64,000 nt of DNA from Nymphaea colorata (GCF_008831285.2 NC_045142.1:24627876-24691875), one strand, 5' to 3'. Positions 12,595-25,844 are shown, counted from the first letter of the stretch. Translations and numbers: made by a program. The notes: generated by a model not told the origin, from the sequence alone.

Positions 12595-13097
12595 TAGGGG
12601 TGAACAACGAGTCAAGCAACTCGAGCTTGACTCGTTAAAGCTCGGCTCGTGAACGAGTTCGAGTCAAGTCATCTGCTTAACGAGTCGAGCTCGAGTTCAT
12701 GAGTCGACTCGTTCAAATAATCGAATTGAGTTCGAGCTCAACACGTAACTGCCGAGTCGAGCTCGAGCCTTACTCGAGTTTGTCGAGCCTTAGTCGAGTT
12801 GAGCCCGAGCTCAATACATAACGATGAATATCAATTCTATTCAAACGAATTCTGTCAAGCCTTAATCGAGTCGACCTCGAGCTCAACACGTAATGATGAA
12901 TATCAATTCTATTCAAACGAGTTTGTCGAGCCTGAATCAAGCTCGAGGTTGATCTCAACATATAACTGTCGAGTCATGCTCGAGCTGCTTCCGTCGAGCT
13001 ATTTTCGAGCTTAAGCTGAGTCAAGTTCAAGGTTCATTAGTAGAACCAAACTCAAGCTTACTGAACTCGGGTTTGGCTCGGCTCGTATTCACCCCTA
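12595..13097. mobile_element. Non-autonomous hAT-like element with TAGGGGTGAA termini
   Basis: The left end reads TAGGGGTGAA and the right end TTCACCCCTA, a perfect 10-bp terminal inverted repeat. The similarity continues inward (AACGAGTCAAGC against TACGAGCCGAGCC). The eight bases outside each end, GGTGGTGG at 12587-12594 and AGTGGTCG at 13098-13105, match at six positions, as expected for an aged 8-bp hAT target duplication. The 503-bp interior is a degenerate array of GAGTCGAGCTCGAG-type words, with two copies of gatgaatatcaattctattc about 68 bp apart. There is no coding capacity, so this is a MITE-like derivative. Confidence 0.7.
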
Positions 13098-14842
13098 AGT
13101 GGTCGGATACTCCTCTCACTCCTTTGAACCCAATTGATGATTCTAAAAATGGCCGAACATATTAAGACATGTAAAAAGATGTATAATATTATGCCAAAAT
13201 ATTAAAAAAAACTTAAAATATTTAAAAATTATTTGAAAGCCGATACTTTATGCCCTTGAATTGGCCACTGAATCGAATCGGTTTGCTACATATTCAAATC
13301 AAATCGGCCGATTCTGACAACAATATTGTTTTTCATACACCACATTGGCTCATGGTTTCTATGTTTATCTTAGGAGAAATAGTCACCATCTAAGCAAGTT
13401 GAGGAAGCCCAGGGCCCAGAGTGTGGATATGTTTAGGTGGTTGGGTGGGGCTTTAAATGGCTGAAAGGCAAGAGGGAGAGCATAGGGCATAGAGGATTCA
13501 TTACTTTGGGTTGGGTTCGGATTTCGAGAACCACCATCTTATAGAAAAATGCAACTCGATGATTGGGTCCCACCGAGCCTTCGGTGGGCCTCGTCGGCAC
13601 ATGATTGTATTGCTATTGGACGGGCCGAGAGCTAGCAGGTACGATGTTGTAAAAATCGGTTTTTGAATCGAGTCTATGAGGTAGCCATTCGATTCGTGCG
13701 AACCATGTGAATCAACAAAAATAAATGAAAAATAAGAAAATTCTTCAAATATTTAAAGGTAAACTTGCCTCCAGTTCGATACTAATAGGTCGATTCATGT
13801 AAATTATGATGTAGGTGACTTGTTTTATGGCATTTCACCTATGACGGTAAAATATCATAACAAGTAACTTAGTTTGAAACAGGAGAAAAGTGAATGTAGA
13901 GAAAAAAAAGGAAAGACTTATTCGGCTATGAACAATCGAACATATATAGCATGATCCCCTTTGTAGATTCTTATGATTTACCATTTAACTTCATTCATGA
14001 GAACCTTATCTGGCAACGCGGCTTTGCCGAAGGTGGAAATGTTCACTTGCTGCTTAGCCATGAAAGGCAAGATGACATTTGTTTATGCTCTCCATTTTCC
14101 TTGAAACAAACTTCAAGACAAGAAAGAAACAACAAAGATTAAAAAGAAAGGAAATCATAATCCTGTTAAGATGAAAAGAAAATAAAGAACGTAATCCTGT
14201 TCTGAAACTTATTTTAATCGTCGTCTTTTCACCCTCTCTTACGTGCTCCTTTGCCTCGACCCCTTCCATTATCACTAAGATCTTGATATTTTAGGAGCTT
14301 TTTGGCAACAAGAACGTTTTGTTACTGCTCAATGAATCTGTCCTAAAAGATGAGGTAAATTTATAGTTAAAAATTGTTTTAATGGCAATAACATAACTAG
14401 TTTGGCTGACAGTGGATAAAAAATTGATTTCGTCTCTATGCCCAAACGAGTAAAAATGTTGTACTAGTTGACAGTACATTGGATCCACATTAGGCAGCAA
14501 TGCGACTTGAGCGCAAAAGGTAAGAAGGGGAGACTTTGGCTCTCATTTTGAATAGAAAGATGAAATATTCCATTGGATCACCCAAATAGCATGTACAAAA
14601 TAGATTACTCCATAAACATCAGATTTTCATGTCTGAAAAAACATTCAAAAGTTTGTTTTTTAGTGAATGAAAGTTGCCATAAGATTAGATTAAAAATATA
14701 TTTCTAGTTACTAAAAACACCATGAGCTGTGCTGCACTATAAACTATCGCTAATGTTTTCATTGATCAAAGTTTTTAGTCATTCAACAACATCCAACATC
14801 CAATAGTTTTGAACTCATCCTTATATATAATGCTCTAACTGC

Positions 14843-14886
14843 TATATATATATATATATGAAGAGAGAGAGAGAGAGAGAGAGAGA
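14843..14886. repeat. Compound (TA)n-(GA)n microsatellite
   Basis: A TA run at 14843-14859 passes directly into a GA run at 14862-14886. Confidence 0.95.
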
Positions 14887-15996
14887 TTCATTCTGGTGTT
14901 AAGAGATGATTATATGTATGATTCCTTTATCTATCCTTTCTCCCCATATTGGAGAAAGACATTATCCTAGCAAGATTGAGGATCCAAACTGATGCATGAT
15001 ATGACAGCAGATGTGAATACTCACTTTAATGTGAGCACTTTATGAGTCACCTCCAAACAAATGGAAGCTAATGAGTTTCTCACCAATACCCAAATACAAA
15101 AACACTAGTTGTACTAATGTGTTGCAATATACACATATACATATACAATGGTGGCAGATCTAGGAATTCCTAGTTAAGGAATACTTATTTTAAAATTTAA
15201 GATGTAAGGGGCTCATATGTGAAATGTTAAAAAAGAATTAAGTGTCAATATGTAAATAAAATAAAGTATTAATATGTAAATAAAACATATACATATATTG
15301 GACTTGATTAAGTTTCTTTTCCTTCTTAAGATTTATCAATGTTAGAGAATATATATATATATATGTAGAGAGAGATTGAGGGGACACTCACATACCAAGA
15401 TCCAAAACTTGAACTCTCTTCTCCATGCCAGCTTCTTCACATGGAAAATTTTAAGAATGGGCCAAGCATTAATGGCCAAGAGATGGCCCCAAACACACCC
15501 ACATGTCAACACACTACAAACCCAAACACACCAATACAAGCAATCAATGTTGAACTGATTTTTCTCAGTTCCTCCTCCACTTATTCCCCTATTGACATAT
15601 TCATCCTCTCCTTATTGTGATTCACAATCTCTTATTACTTTATTTTAGTTTTATCTTTTTCTCTCTCTTTTTTTAATTTTATTTAAGAAAATTCACTCTT
15701 CGCTTGCTCAATGAGGCCTAACATGCCCGAGAACATTAATCTATCCCCCCTAGTCTTGGTATGCATCTGCTTATAAAGGGGCAAACGCCTTTTTAAATTT
15801 GAACCGGAAACTGACCGCCTATCAGCTGCATACGTTCACTCAACTATTTGAGGCTGCTTTATCTATTCTTAACAAATTTCTATTGTTAGGTGTTTATTAA
15901 AATATGTTGATGTAATTTCCAGTGAGTATAAGCTGTTTGAAAAAGAGATGAAACCTTTGTCCTTGTTTCTTCTTCGCATTTTGGGTAAACTCATGA

Positions 15997-16195
15997 TATA
16001 CCCATCAACTAGAATGTCGTGTTATTACTGTCTGTTGTTCAGAAAAATAGCACCTACAAAAAATTGAACTGATAACCAAGCTCTTACCAGCCCAACCAAC
16101 TATATACCCATCAACTATAATGTCGTGTTATTACAAAAGAATAGCACCTACAAAAAATTGAACTGATAACCGAGCTCTTATCGGCCCGACCAGCT
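15997..16195 (-). repeat. Tandemly duplicated SINE-like unit
   Basis: Two copies (15997-16102 and 16103-16195) share tatacccatcaacta, aatgtcgtgttatta, aatagcacctacaaaaaatt and gaactgataacc. Read on the minus strand each contains TAG(T/C)TGGT(T/C)GGGC, GGTTATCAGTTCAATTTT and TGTAGGTGCTATT. This resembles the tRNA-like head at 52600-52690, which has tagttggttag, cggttttattcc and tgtagatgttattcttttg. I read it as a dimer of a tRNA-derived SINE; the boundaries are not certain. Confidence 0.55.
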
Positions 16196-17110
16196 ACACT
16201 CCACCTCGTAAAAAATGTGTATGTATGACATTTTGTTTAGTGGACAAACACAAATTCAGAAAAACCAAAACTAAGAAAAGAAGAAGAATTTTAAAAGGAA
16301 ACACTTTGTCTTATTCACATTTTAAAATGTTCAATCCAAATCTTGCACCAAAGTAGAAGTCATCATGAAAGAAGCAAAGGAAAGCATTAAGGCATTATAT
16401 AATTATATTATTCGATATGGGAGTTGTTGATCAAATCGAAGGCACTTTATAAAAAACTCTTTAATCATGATTAGGTGGGAGCCAACGTTTCCCCCTCACT
16501 TGGGGATCAAAGTGAATTTCGCATCAAAACATGCCATCACTCTCTCAAACTTAGAAAAATGAAATGAAATTAATGCATGAATAATTAAAAGAAACCCTAA
16601 TTTTTTTGCTCCTTTTGATTATTACATATAGTTATATACATCTCTCTAGACCGTCATCCAACACTATTTCAATTTAAATAAAATAATAATAATAATAAAA
16701 TGGTAGATAACAAGTAATAAGTTAATGAGAAGAAAAGAATACCTAAATTTATTATCATTCCTTTAAATGATTATACGGATCTCATCAGTCACTCCCTGTC
16801 ATCACCATCGTCACACATGAGCAAGCCCTTGGCTTGGAGTACCTCCTTTCACTATCACTACGTAAATACAGGCTAACCACCACCATCACCTCTCTCTGTC
16901 TCTCTCTTTCTTATCAACAGTAGGGCAGCCATGGAAGCTGCTGTTGTACGGAGGCCGGAATCATTGCTGTCGACAAGGCCGCGGGCGGTTTTTTAGGACG
17001 GAATTTGGGGAGTATGGTCCCGATCTGCGTTTCTTATCCTGACAGAATGACGCTGGGGGAGATGCCCGTCCGACGCCCCCATCTGGCAGGATCCGGCGAG
17101 GAGCTCCGGC

Positions 17111-17118
17111 TATAAATA
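17111..17118 (+). promoter_or_regulatory. TATA box of the ATL-type RING gene
   Basis: TATAAATA lies 173 bp upstream of the ATG at 17284. Transcription would be expected to start about 30 bp downstream, near 17140. The resulting leader contains a GAG/GAA-rich purine tract (about 17127-17166). Confidence 0.75.
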
Positions 17119-17283
17119 GACCGAAGCGGAAGAGGAGGAGGAGGAGGAGGAGGAAGAAGAAGAAGATTCTTTCAGCCGAATCTTGACGATTTTCTCCAAT
17201 CAGGCCGCTGCCCATTTGTTATCTCGCAAAACGAACGAAGACCCACATCGGGGCATCGCCGAAGGGCCAGACCAGGGTCGGGG

Positions 17284-17820
17284 ATGGGGATCGGACGGCG
17301 GCTTCTGCTGGAGCCGGGCCATCTGTCGGAGGGGAGCAGGCAGCCACGGGGCCCGTACACCAGCGATGCTAGCTTCGACACCAACATGGTGATCATCCTC
17401 GCGGCGCTCCTCTGCGCCCTCGTCTTCGCCCTCGGGCTCAACTCGATCGTACGGTGCGCTCTCCGGTTCGGCCGCCGCGCGGAAGCCGGCGGCGGTGGGA
17501 ACGGGAGTCAGGCGACGGGGCTCAAGAAGAAGGCGCTGAGGGCGATTCCGGTGACGGAATACTCCGGCGCCAACATGCCGGCGACGGAGTGCCCCATCTG
17601 CCTCGGTGAGTTCGCCGAGGGGGAGAAGGTGCGGGTCCTACCCAAGTGCAACCACGGCTTTCACGTACGGTGCATCGACACGTGGCTCGGTTCCCATTCC
17701 TCGTGCCCCACCTGCCGGAGCTCCCTGCTCGCCCTCGCCGCCGGCTCCTCCAGACCCGCCGGGAACCGGCCGGAGCCGCCTGCTCCCGTTGTCGCTACCC
17801 CTGGGCCCCCGCCTTCTTAG
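17284..17820 (+). CDS. ATL-family transmembrane RING-H2 E3 ubiquitin ligase, intronless, complete
   Basis: A single open frame of 178 residues, GC-rich unlike its surroundings, as is common for intronless ATL genes. Domains: a short N-terminus; one hydrophobic segment at about 36-56 ([20 protein letters not shown]); a Gly-rich and basic linker; the pre-RING block [12 protein letters not shown] at 79-90, a variant of the GLD motif; and a RING-H2 finger at 103-144. The eight ligands are visible as C103, C106, C122, H124, H127, C130, C141 and C144, with the ATL-typical Pro after the third-last and Trp before the loop ([13 protein letters not shown]). A Pro-rich tail ends the protein. Known for the family: membrane-anchored E3 ligases that recruit E2 through the RING, often in defence, stress or nutrient signalling. 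It most resembles the short ATL73/78/80 type. Substrate unknown. Confidence 0.95.
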   Translation: MGIGRRLLLEPGHLSEGSRQPRGPYTSDASFDTNMVIILAALLCALVFALGLNSIVRCALRFGRRAEAGGGGNGSQATGLKKKALRAIPVTEYSGANMPATECPICLGEFAEGEKVRVLPKCNHGFHVRCIDTWLGSHSSCPTCRSSLLALAAGSSRPAGNRPEPPAPVVATPGPPPS

Positions 17821-18041
17821 TTGAACAAACTTCCGAGGCTCCATCTGCAGTCCCACTTCCGGTAGGTTTTCTGTTTTTTCTTTTTCTTATTTTCTTGTTT
17901 TTTTTTAATTTAAGATCTTTGTGGTATTTGAGGTGTACAAATATCCGGTCATTGTATAGATGAATGTGTTGTGAATAAGCCTTTGTTCAATTTATTTCTT
18001 TTCTTTTTTTTTCATTTACGTTTACTCATCTCTTTGGTCTG

Positions 18042-18042
<1 letters not shown>

Positions 18043-18089
<47 letters not shown>
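18043..18089. repeat. (TA)n microsatellite, about 47 bp
   Basis: A pure TA run downstream of the ATL gene. Confidence 0.96.
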
Positions 18090-18092
<3 letters not shown>

Positions 18093-18554
18093 GTTGGTTG
18101 CACATCTACTTTTCCACCAACCAAATTAAATATTTTCCTTTTCTGTTGGTTTGCATTTCCTGAAACGTCACATGTCTAGTTTTTTTCACCAACAAAAGCA
18201 GAAATTTTCTCATTTTTCTTTTCCATTTCTAGAATCTATGACTTATAACTTATGTGGTTATAAAAATATAAACTCATATTGGAATGAGAATAACATTTCC
18301 TTCTCTCTCTCTCTCTCTTCCCACATTGTGGTTTTACTTCTCATAATGTTTCAGATGGATGTTTATGGTAGCAGCCTCAGAGTTTTATGTCGACCATTGA
18401 TAGATTTTTTAATCCATTTCAAAAAAAATTGTTGAATTTTACTACAAAGGGCATGAAATTATAGGGTTATAATATTTTATTTGAATTTTTAAAAAAAATC
18501 TAAAACTATACTTGGAATGCAAGACTGAGTTTTTTTTAGGCATTTTATGTAGAT

Positions 18555-18640
18555 GGGTATAATATAGTTGGTCGGCTCAAAAGATGCACATACTATGCGT
18601 CTTCAGTTTGATTCCTATGCCGCTACTTTTTTTGTCGATA
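18555..18640 (+). repeat. SINE-like tRNA-derived head
   Basis: The A-box-like segment tataatatagttggtcgg is followed by gatgcacatactatgcgtct and the B-box-like cagtttgattcc. The order and words match the unit at 52600-52690. No target duplication was identified, and the copy is probably truncated. Confidence 0.5.
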
Positions 18641-19064
18641 AATTGGAACTTGAAAAGTGTACCATAAAACCACATTGGTTCCGAAACAAACAGTGGAGAT
18701 AGATGAAAGGGAGTCGGGAGTCGCTTTTGCCTCTTCCCTAACACCTTACTCCTTTTCTAGTCAAAAGGAGGTGAACCAATGTATTCTTTTGGTTTTATTT
18801 CCTAATATAATATTCATTGTAAAGGCAAAGTTTGCCCTAAACTACAAGCAATCAATTTTTATTTTTATTTTTGGCTTGCTTAGAGAAGCTTTTACAGTTA
18901 TGGCTAAGGGTTTTAGGGGTTATACTTAAGACATTAAGGCAAGTTAGGTCATATATAATTTTTAATACACAAGATGTATTTGTTTATAGTAATTTAGGAA
19001 ATGTAGGCAGACCCCCAATTTATCTTACCTTTTGTGCAATATGATGGATTTAAAAGTGTAGTTG

Positions 19065-19070
<6 letters not shown>

Positions 19071-19125
<55 letters not shown>
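19071..19125. repeat. Compound (AT)n-(GA)n microsatellite
   Basis: About 42 bp of AT runs into about 12 bp of GA. Confidence 0.96.
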
Positions 19126-22100
19126 AAGGGCGGGGGGCTTAGCGCTTCCCCCCACCCCCCTCATATTTCTAAAATCTTTAAAAATTTATATAGAATTCTA
19201 AAAACAATTAGTTTAATATATAAAAAAAAATTGAAAATTTTTATTTCGACCTCTGTTAAAATTTCACAGTTTTTACAAACGGAAGATTTTAGCATCAAAC
19301 TCCCAGCATGGATCTCCAATCCATGCTACAAAAAATGCACACCTTAGATCCGTGGTGGTAATTTCACGCATCCGATATCTTTAGTTAATTAATTATCTCA
19401 GATCTTAGATCCAACATAACAGTAAAACCTCTTGGAATCTTTCCTGTCCTTGCTCAGAAAGTTTCTATTATTTTAATCTTGCAATTAAGGATGCGTGTCT
19501 TTGAAGAAGGCAAAATCTCTGGTTATTTGTGTCTTATTTATTTAGTGTTGGCAAAGCAAAGTGGCCCCTCCTTTGAATACTTTTACTTTCTTGTGTGGTG
19601 CTTTGGACAATTGATCTTAGTACATAAAATCGCATGGGACAAGAAAGATAAGTTGATATACGTTTGATAGCCTCGTGCCAACGGGCCTTAAACAAACAGT
19701 GGATTTTAAAAACTGTAGATTTCAGATCCAAGTTAAGTAGCAAAAGCCTGAGATATGAAGTCTCGCGAGTGGTCGGACCTCAAATCCTGGGACCAGATAT
19801 CCTCCATGATCTCGAATCACCTACCATCTCAGAAATGATCGAATGGGAAGAGACCCACTAAAAAAAAAGCATAAATTATGTCACTGTTTTATATATGCAA
19901 TTTTGGATTATTCATTTTCTTCATAAATTTAATAGTTCTGTTTCTAATGCGCTCATGCCTTATTGCTGTGGACCAAGAACTCTCATCACATATATTCATC
20001 CTTACATCATTATCCTTGCCTTTTGTAGCCCTCCAATTGCTACGTCACATCATAGCATTATTTGCTTTTTAACAACAAATTTTAATTTTTAGTTATCCGA
20101 CAACACCTAAAAAGCAAGGAAAAAAAAATTACGAGTGAATGACTACTCTAGTAATCTAGCACCAAGACCATCCATCTAAAGCAGATGATGCATGATTAAA
20201 AGAAAAACAAGAAAAAAAAAGATGTAAATTAATAATACACAATAAAAATAACTATAATTTTTTTTCTTTGTTTTTCTCTTAAACCGTTCATCATAGATCA
20301 AACGGTGTAGATTATATGGTTATGTGACTTTAAAAGACTAGAGTCACTATTCAATTTTCCTATAATATATATATATATAATTTTATCTTCTTACATTAAT
20401 GCAGAAGTTATTAAAATTTGTATTTTTTGTAGACACATAGATAAAAGCTAATGTGAATGTCTATAATTGCATTCGTGGGCGTGTGAGCTTTGTAGGAAAG
20501 CAAGTCTGGGTGTTGTAATCTTAAGGATAGTTTTGTCATTAGAATATTAAAAAATGCATTTCATTTAAATTGGCTTGAATGGCTTGATTTGAATCAAATG
20601 TGGCCCGTTCGATGGCAAGATATTTCTTGTAGCCATGTAAATAAAATTCAAATTTTTGAAAAAAAATTTTGCCATCAAACTTGGGATGAAAAAAGTGAAC
20701 GTTGGGTTGGTTTTTAGAATGTTTTCTAAGAATTTCTTTCCATTTCAAGGGGTGGAAAAAAAAAATTCAGGATGAAAAAAAGTTACCGTTGGATTCTCAA
20801 AAAATGCTTTATCCATCTTTTTTTTTTTTTTTTCATTCTTGAGAAATTTATTTCCTAAGCATAAATACAAGTACAAGAAATACAAGGAGGTTCTGGAAAT
20901 TTGGATTTTGTTTTCATTTCTTCAATTCGTAAAATAAGTTTACGGAAAAATCTTTCAAACTCCATATTTCCAATGCATCAAACGGCCCTTAAAGGAAATA
21001 GTCTTTATGTAAAACTCCCAAAATCATACCTTTTATGCGTTTAAGATCCGAACTTGCTTTGAGACGTTTAATTTGTGGCAAACTGATTTGACTCAAACAT
21101 ATACAAAGATGTCACCTGTTTAACTTTTAGCTAATTTCAAACTATTTTAAAGTTTTTGTCGATTGTTAATTTTTTTAAGATCCATAAAACTAAACCAATT
21201 TTGAAATTTGGTATTTGGACTGAATCATTGAGGCCGCTGATTAGGCATCGACTTAGCTGAACCCTTTTTGAATCAGCAAAAAATATATTGAAAACAATAA
21301 AAAAAAAGGCATTTCAAATAAATCGATAACATGAAAAGTTAATTGAAAATATTTTTTTAATATTTAAAAACTGACATTTTATATGTGTGTGTGTGTGTGT
21401 GAAAATCGGTAGACACCAGACCAGTAGGCAAGGGACAAAAACAAGATGCTCTAATTTTGATGTTTAAACTGTTCTTTTTTTTTTTGTAATTTAACCTTGT
21501 TGGTATGATCTTAAGAATAAGTTGATGCAGAACATATATTAAGTTGATTATTTTTTGGACTTTAATAATGTTTTTATAACAAATAGAAATGAATGGCTCT
21601 TATAACATCAATTTTTGATATTAGAAAAATAAACATTTTTAATAAAACCAACTTGAATAAAGCATATTTCATATCAAAATAGTTTTTATACACACATCAT
21701 GATGTTTTTATTCTATTTAAAATAAGTTTTTTGGCTTCTCTCTCTCTCTCTCTCTCTCTCCAAGTCATAAGAATTAGGAAGAATTGATCAAAAGAATAGA
21801 ATCACATGGGGAACTTGTGTGGGACCATGAAGGTTAGCAGCATCTTTAGCATTCACATGGGCCATGTGCATGTCTTCATGGCATGTTTGGTCTAAACATG
21901 GAAGTAGCCAAGTTGGTCTGGAACTCTAGAGTTCCCACTTTTACCAAAGCATGAAAATGTTTGCGACCTCCATTGACGCTACATTTTCCGTCCAAGATTT
22001 AATTCTGGACCCTCCCACAAGTCGATCAATGGCGGAGCCAGGACTTTTTTTTTCGGCTGTGGGCACTCGAGTTCCGAGCCTAGGTCTGGTGTGGACACAA

Positions 22101-22298
22101 CACGTAATTTTTTGAATTATCATGGTGTAATTTCAAATCCTTCTTTTAAAAATTTTTGAATTATCAAGATCCTTCCATAGAATTGCATAACCTTTCTGAA
22201 TAAATATAACATTTTGAAGCTTGAGCTCTATCAAGATGTGTGTTCTCATAACAATGTTTTCCTCTTTTTATGAAACACCTTGCAAAAGACTTTATAAT

Positions 22299-22330
22299 TA
22301 CATGTTGATCATACTGATGATCAACATGTA
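22299..22330. repeat. Perfect 14-bp hairpin with 4-base loop
   Basis: TACATGTTGATCAT and ATGATCAACATGTA are perfect inverted copies separated by ACTG. No T-run follows, so it is not a convincing terminator. It may be a remnant of an inverted-repeat element. Confidence 0.85.
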
Positions 22331-23482
22331 CAAAATAAAGACCCCAAGGGGCGGTTTGGTATTAGAAACAACAAGTGGGTGTTCCTCCAAGGATCAGCCC
22401 CCAATTTGTGGTAAATTCAAATTCATGGCAGATTTATGAAACACCCACAAAGTATTCCTACCGTCAAACTGCCTCTAAGAATGACCTAAGGACCTATTTG
22501 TTAAATAAAACAAATTTGTAGTTATTCCATAAATCTGCCCTTGAAATTGGAGTAGATTCGTAAAATGTTTTCATAATGTTCCATGAATTTGCCTCAATTT
22601 GAAGCCATATTTATCAAATAGCTACATTTTTTTTCATTTGTCAAACGGATCCTAAGAGATTGTAATTGCTATCCATTGAGACAGAACATACGGAATGTCA
22701 TGTCCATCACACTATTGTTATGTTCTCATAGACAATGATATTTCTTTTCTTAGAAACAGATCATTTCTTTTTTGTTTATTCGGCGTTTGTTTCATATGTC
22801 TATTGTGTTTGTTCTGTCCTGTAGCCATCAAATGCCCTCTAAGATTCACACATAAAATATCAGTTTTACTTTTCTATATGAATATAAAGTTGGACATAAG
22901 ATCGAACAGGGATGGTCTGATCTTGAATCCATGGATTTCAAATCCTGAGATTTAAAACCAATCTAGAATCAGACGTAATCAATTGGTCATCTTGAAGAAA
23001 CCAAACATATTTGGGAAAAAGAAATGTAGCATATTCTACATAGCGTATAGAAATATTCAACAAATTAATCAGATATTAGCTAATCGAACGCGGAGACATT
23101 CAAATTTAATTATGCAAAAAGACAACAAACTCAAATCTTTCATGGGAATTTACATACATACCAAGTCCATGGGAACTAAGCCCCAAATTCGGGTTGGATG
23201 TTCTTATCCAGTCCCAACTATTTAGGTTTGAGCAGAATATCTAAAAAATTGACATCTATATGTAAAACTTCTTAGATATACATGTTTGATGTCAAGTCAT
23301 GGGCTTATAGCTTCGGATTAAGTGGCATTAGTGAAAACTAATCTACGGTAGACGGTAGTAGCGGAGCAACTTGTGGGCTGACATCGTCATAAATTTTATT
23401 CCTATGAAGTCGAATCAAAACTTGTCGAGTCAATGCCTCTCAACTAACAATTTCCGGCTCCGCCGTTGATCTACTGCTGTAA

Positions 23483-23670
23483 GCAGGGGCAGAAGTGGGG
23501 AATTTTTTTTATGAGGGAGCCAAATTAAAGTTTCTAAATTTTGACAGGAGTTGAAATATTTTTTTTATTTTTATATTAGACAATTGAAATTTTTTAAAAT
23601 TACATGTAAATTTAAAAAAATATATATTGAATGGGGTCTAGCCCCTACAGCCCCCCCTTGGATCTGGAGT
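23483..23670. mobile_element. Decayed MITE of the CAGGGGCGGAGCC family
   Basis: It begins caggggcagaagtgggg and continues with gccaaattaaagtttctaaa. Its interior is the reverse complement of the interior of the element at 50015-50215, including ggagccaaattaaag and gaaattttttaaaatta. The right terminus (ccccttggatctgg) is degenerate. Non-coding. Confidence 0.55.
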
Positions 23671-23816
23671 CCTTTTACTCTTCATGAGAGCAACATCATA
23701 TAAGTGTTTTTTTTTTTATCAAACTTTTCCAAGGGCAAAATATCTGTCAAAACAAACATAAGTGAAAAGTTTATCATGAGAGAATTTAACTTTAATAATG
23801 CAAATATGTTGATCCT

Positions 23817-23885
23817 CGATAAGGTTGGCGCAATGGTTGGAGTGATGGCTAATAGGTGACCAGTTTTTATTTTGAACTCTCGTGG
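23817..23885 (+). repeat. Possible SINE-like tRNA-derived head
   Basis: ttggcgcaatggttgg resembles a pol III A box, and tttgaactctcg about 45 bp later resembles a degenerate B box. Weak, and listed only because similar pairs recur in the window. Confidence 0.3.
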
Positions 23886-23969
23886 TGTCAATTCTTTGTA
23901 TTGAAAAAAGAGGTATGATGTGTAAGCTGAAGCATACACCCCGAGATACTAAAAGGCCCTTTAGATTTT

Positions 23970-24012
23970 ATATATGTATATATATATAGAGAGAGAGAGA
24001 AAGAGAGAGAGA
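23970..24012. repeat. Compound TA/GA microsatellite
   Basis: A TA run with one G interruption, followed by a GA run. Confidence 0.9.
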
Positions 24013-24353
24013 ACTTAATTAGGAGGGGAGACAACAAGTTTATTATTCAATTTGAAAAATATATATATTTTTTTTTAAATAAAGTGGTCTTGTTCTTTGA
24101 GAGAGAAGATGAAGGATAGTGTGTTTGTGTGTATTCCGCGTAGGAGAGACTAGAGGTCAAGACTTGGGACAATGTGGTCATGACGTTTCCGTGTTGTAGA
24201 ATTCAACATTTTGGATGATGTAATCGTGACGTGCACATGTGAGCTTTACAACCTTCGAAAACCATACCAATCTATCAAAATCTACTTGAAAAATTTTGCA
24301 ATTCTACACCCGAAATATGATTCATCTTCTAACTTTGAATTAAAAAAAAAAAT

Positions 24354-24432
<79 letters not shown>
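24354..24432. repeat. Interrupted (TA)n microsatellite, about 79 bp
   Basis: TA repeats interrupted by TATGTA and ATTA variants. Confidence 0.95.
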
Positions 24433-25239
24433 ACGTTGATTTTCTTTACTATAAAAAAATTGATACGACTTATTAAAAAATGATTGGAGCTATACAATGA
24501 CTAACTTAATACTTGTTCTCATCAAACCACTCTCAACATCATATCTATAAGATTATAAAATTGCATAAAAATAATTTAATAATTATTTGTAATAATCTGG
24601 TTTTTGTTTCTTTGTATTTACCTATATATGTAGATAAATGCATAAAGATATTTTAATAATTAATTTTAATTATTCTGGTTTTTGTTTCTTACTTAAGTGG
24701 TCTGGTATTTACCTATCTACATACATATATATAGTGGCTGGATATTAGGTCCCGAGTCTGTTTCCTGCCTCAAAAATTCATTCAATCAAGTGATCAAATG
24801 ACCATAATAATTTGTTCAAAGTGATCGACCAGTTCTATTGAACAGATAAGAACCTTAAAAAGAGCGATCAAAATTATAAAAATCAAAAGTAAGTCACAAG
24901 GCACCAAATTTTGGAGTACCATACATACTTTCATGATTTTATTTCCAAGAAACGAATTAAAAAAAAAAAGAAACATGATTTGTTGCGATAAAACTAGTGG
25001 CGGCAGCAAGTGTATATACCTATTATCATGCATAATTTGGGATATATATGATTTTTTTTTTTAAATGTAAAACCTCCATGGCTTGTTTTGGGGTTTCGGT
25101 TAATCAATGATACATCCTTAACTCAAGTGTCGCATTTGTCACATTTTGCCTAAAAAAAGTAATACACTTCAATATAAGGATGACCATGGAATTTGAACTT
25201 CAGATCTCTTGAGTGTGATTAAGTATGGGCACCATGTTG

Positions 25240-25485
25240 GGCTGCTAGCAGGTACTCGATACCCGGGCCCAAAAAAAAGACACCGGCCCGGCCTGAGTGG
25301 GGCCAATAATATTTTTTAATATATATTTTTATTAATTTATATATATAATTATATTATTTTATTACGATTAATTATATTTATATATTATTTTGTATTAAAA
25401 TAATATTTTTTTAACCTAATCGGGTCGAGCCCAGGCCTGATCCTGGGTTTCGAGTGTCAGGCCAGCCCGATGCCCAGACTTATGT
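25240..25485. repeat. GGGCCCGG-ended repeat with AT-rich core
   Basis: GC-rich ends (tacccgggccc, ccggcccggcctga on the left; cgggtcgagcccaggcctga, cagcccgatgccca on the right) flank about 110 bp of almost pure A+T. The same design recurs at 25845-26030 and 52825-53050. Probably decayed MITE-like copies of one family; no target duplication could be fixed. Confidence 0.5.
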
Positions 25486-25844
25486 GTGATCTGATTATTG
25501 TCCAATTGAACTACACCCTTCAAAGCATGTGATGCATAGTGTTCCATAAACCTACCCAAATTTTAGAACAGAATCCGTAAACATAATTTATTATTATGGG
25601 TGCCAACCAGTATTGTAAGATTAACACATGGACATGACATGTCCAAACTAAAAGCATATTTGATATAGGATCCACCCATTTTCTTACTTCCTTTTTGTAT
25701 TTTTTGTATGTAATTTGGAAATCAAAATTGCTATATCGTGTTTGCATTATGATAGTTGATAGATAATATAACTTCCTCACCTAAATATCATGCATAATTA
25801 TTGACATAACTGATCTTTCCATTACTTAAAGTAAACCTGGACAT

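Larger units (their letters stand above)
11225..17110. other. Gene-free interval upstream of the divergent bZIP and ATL genes
   Basis: About 5.9 kb separates the minus-strand bZIP start from the plus-strand ATL TATA box. The part next to each gene presumably holds its promoter. The rest holds two long AT microsatellites, GATTCGAAT-type repeat, CATCGTAAAAACCGG-type repeat, a 503-bp hAT-like element, a compound TA/GA microsatellite and a duplicated SINE-like unit, each listed separately. Open frames here are short and unrecognised. Confidence 0.65.

Noticed and set aside
22029..23472. Possible 1.4-kb element with ends CAATGGCGGAGCC and GGCTCCGCCGTTG
   Set aside because: The ends match well, but the flanking bases show no target duplication and the interior contains unrelated fragments. 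Two separate solo ends of the CAGGGGCGGAGC family explain it as well.
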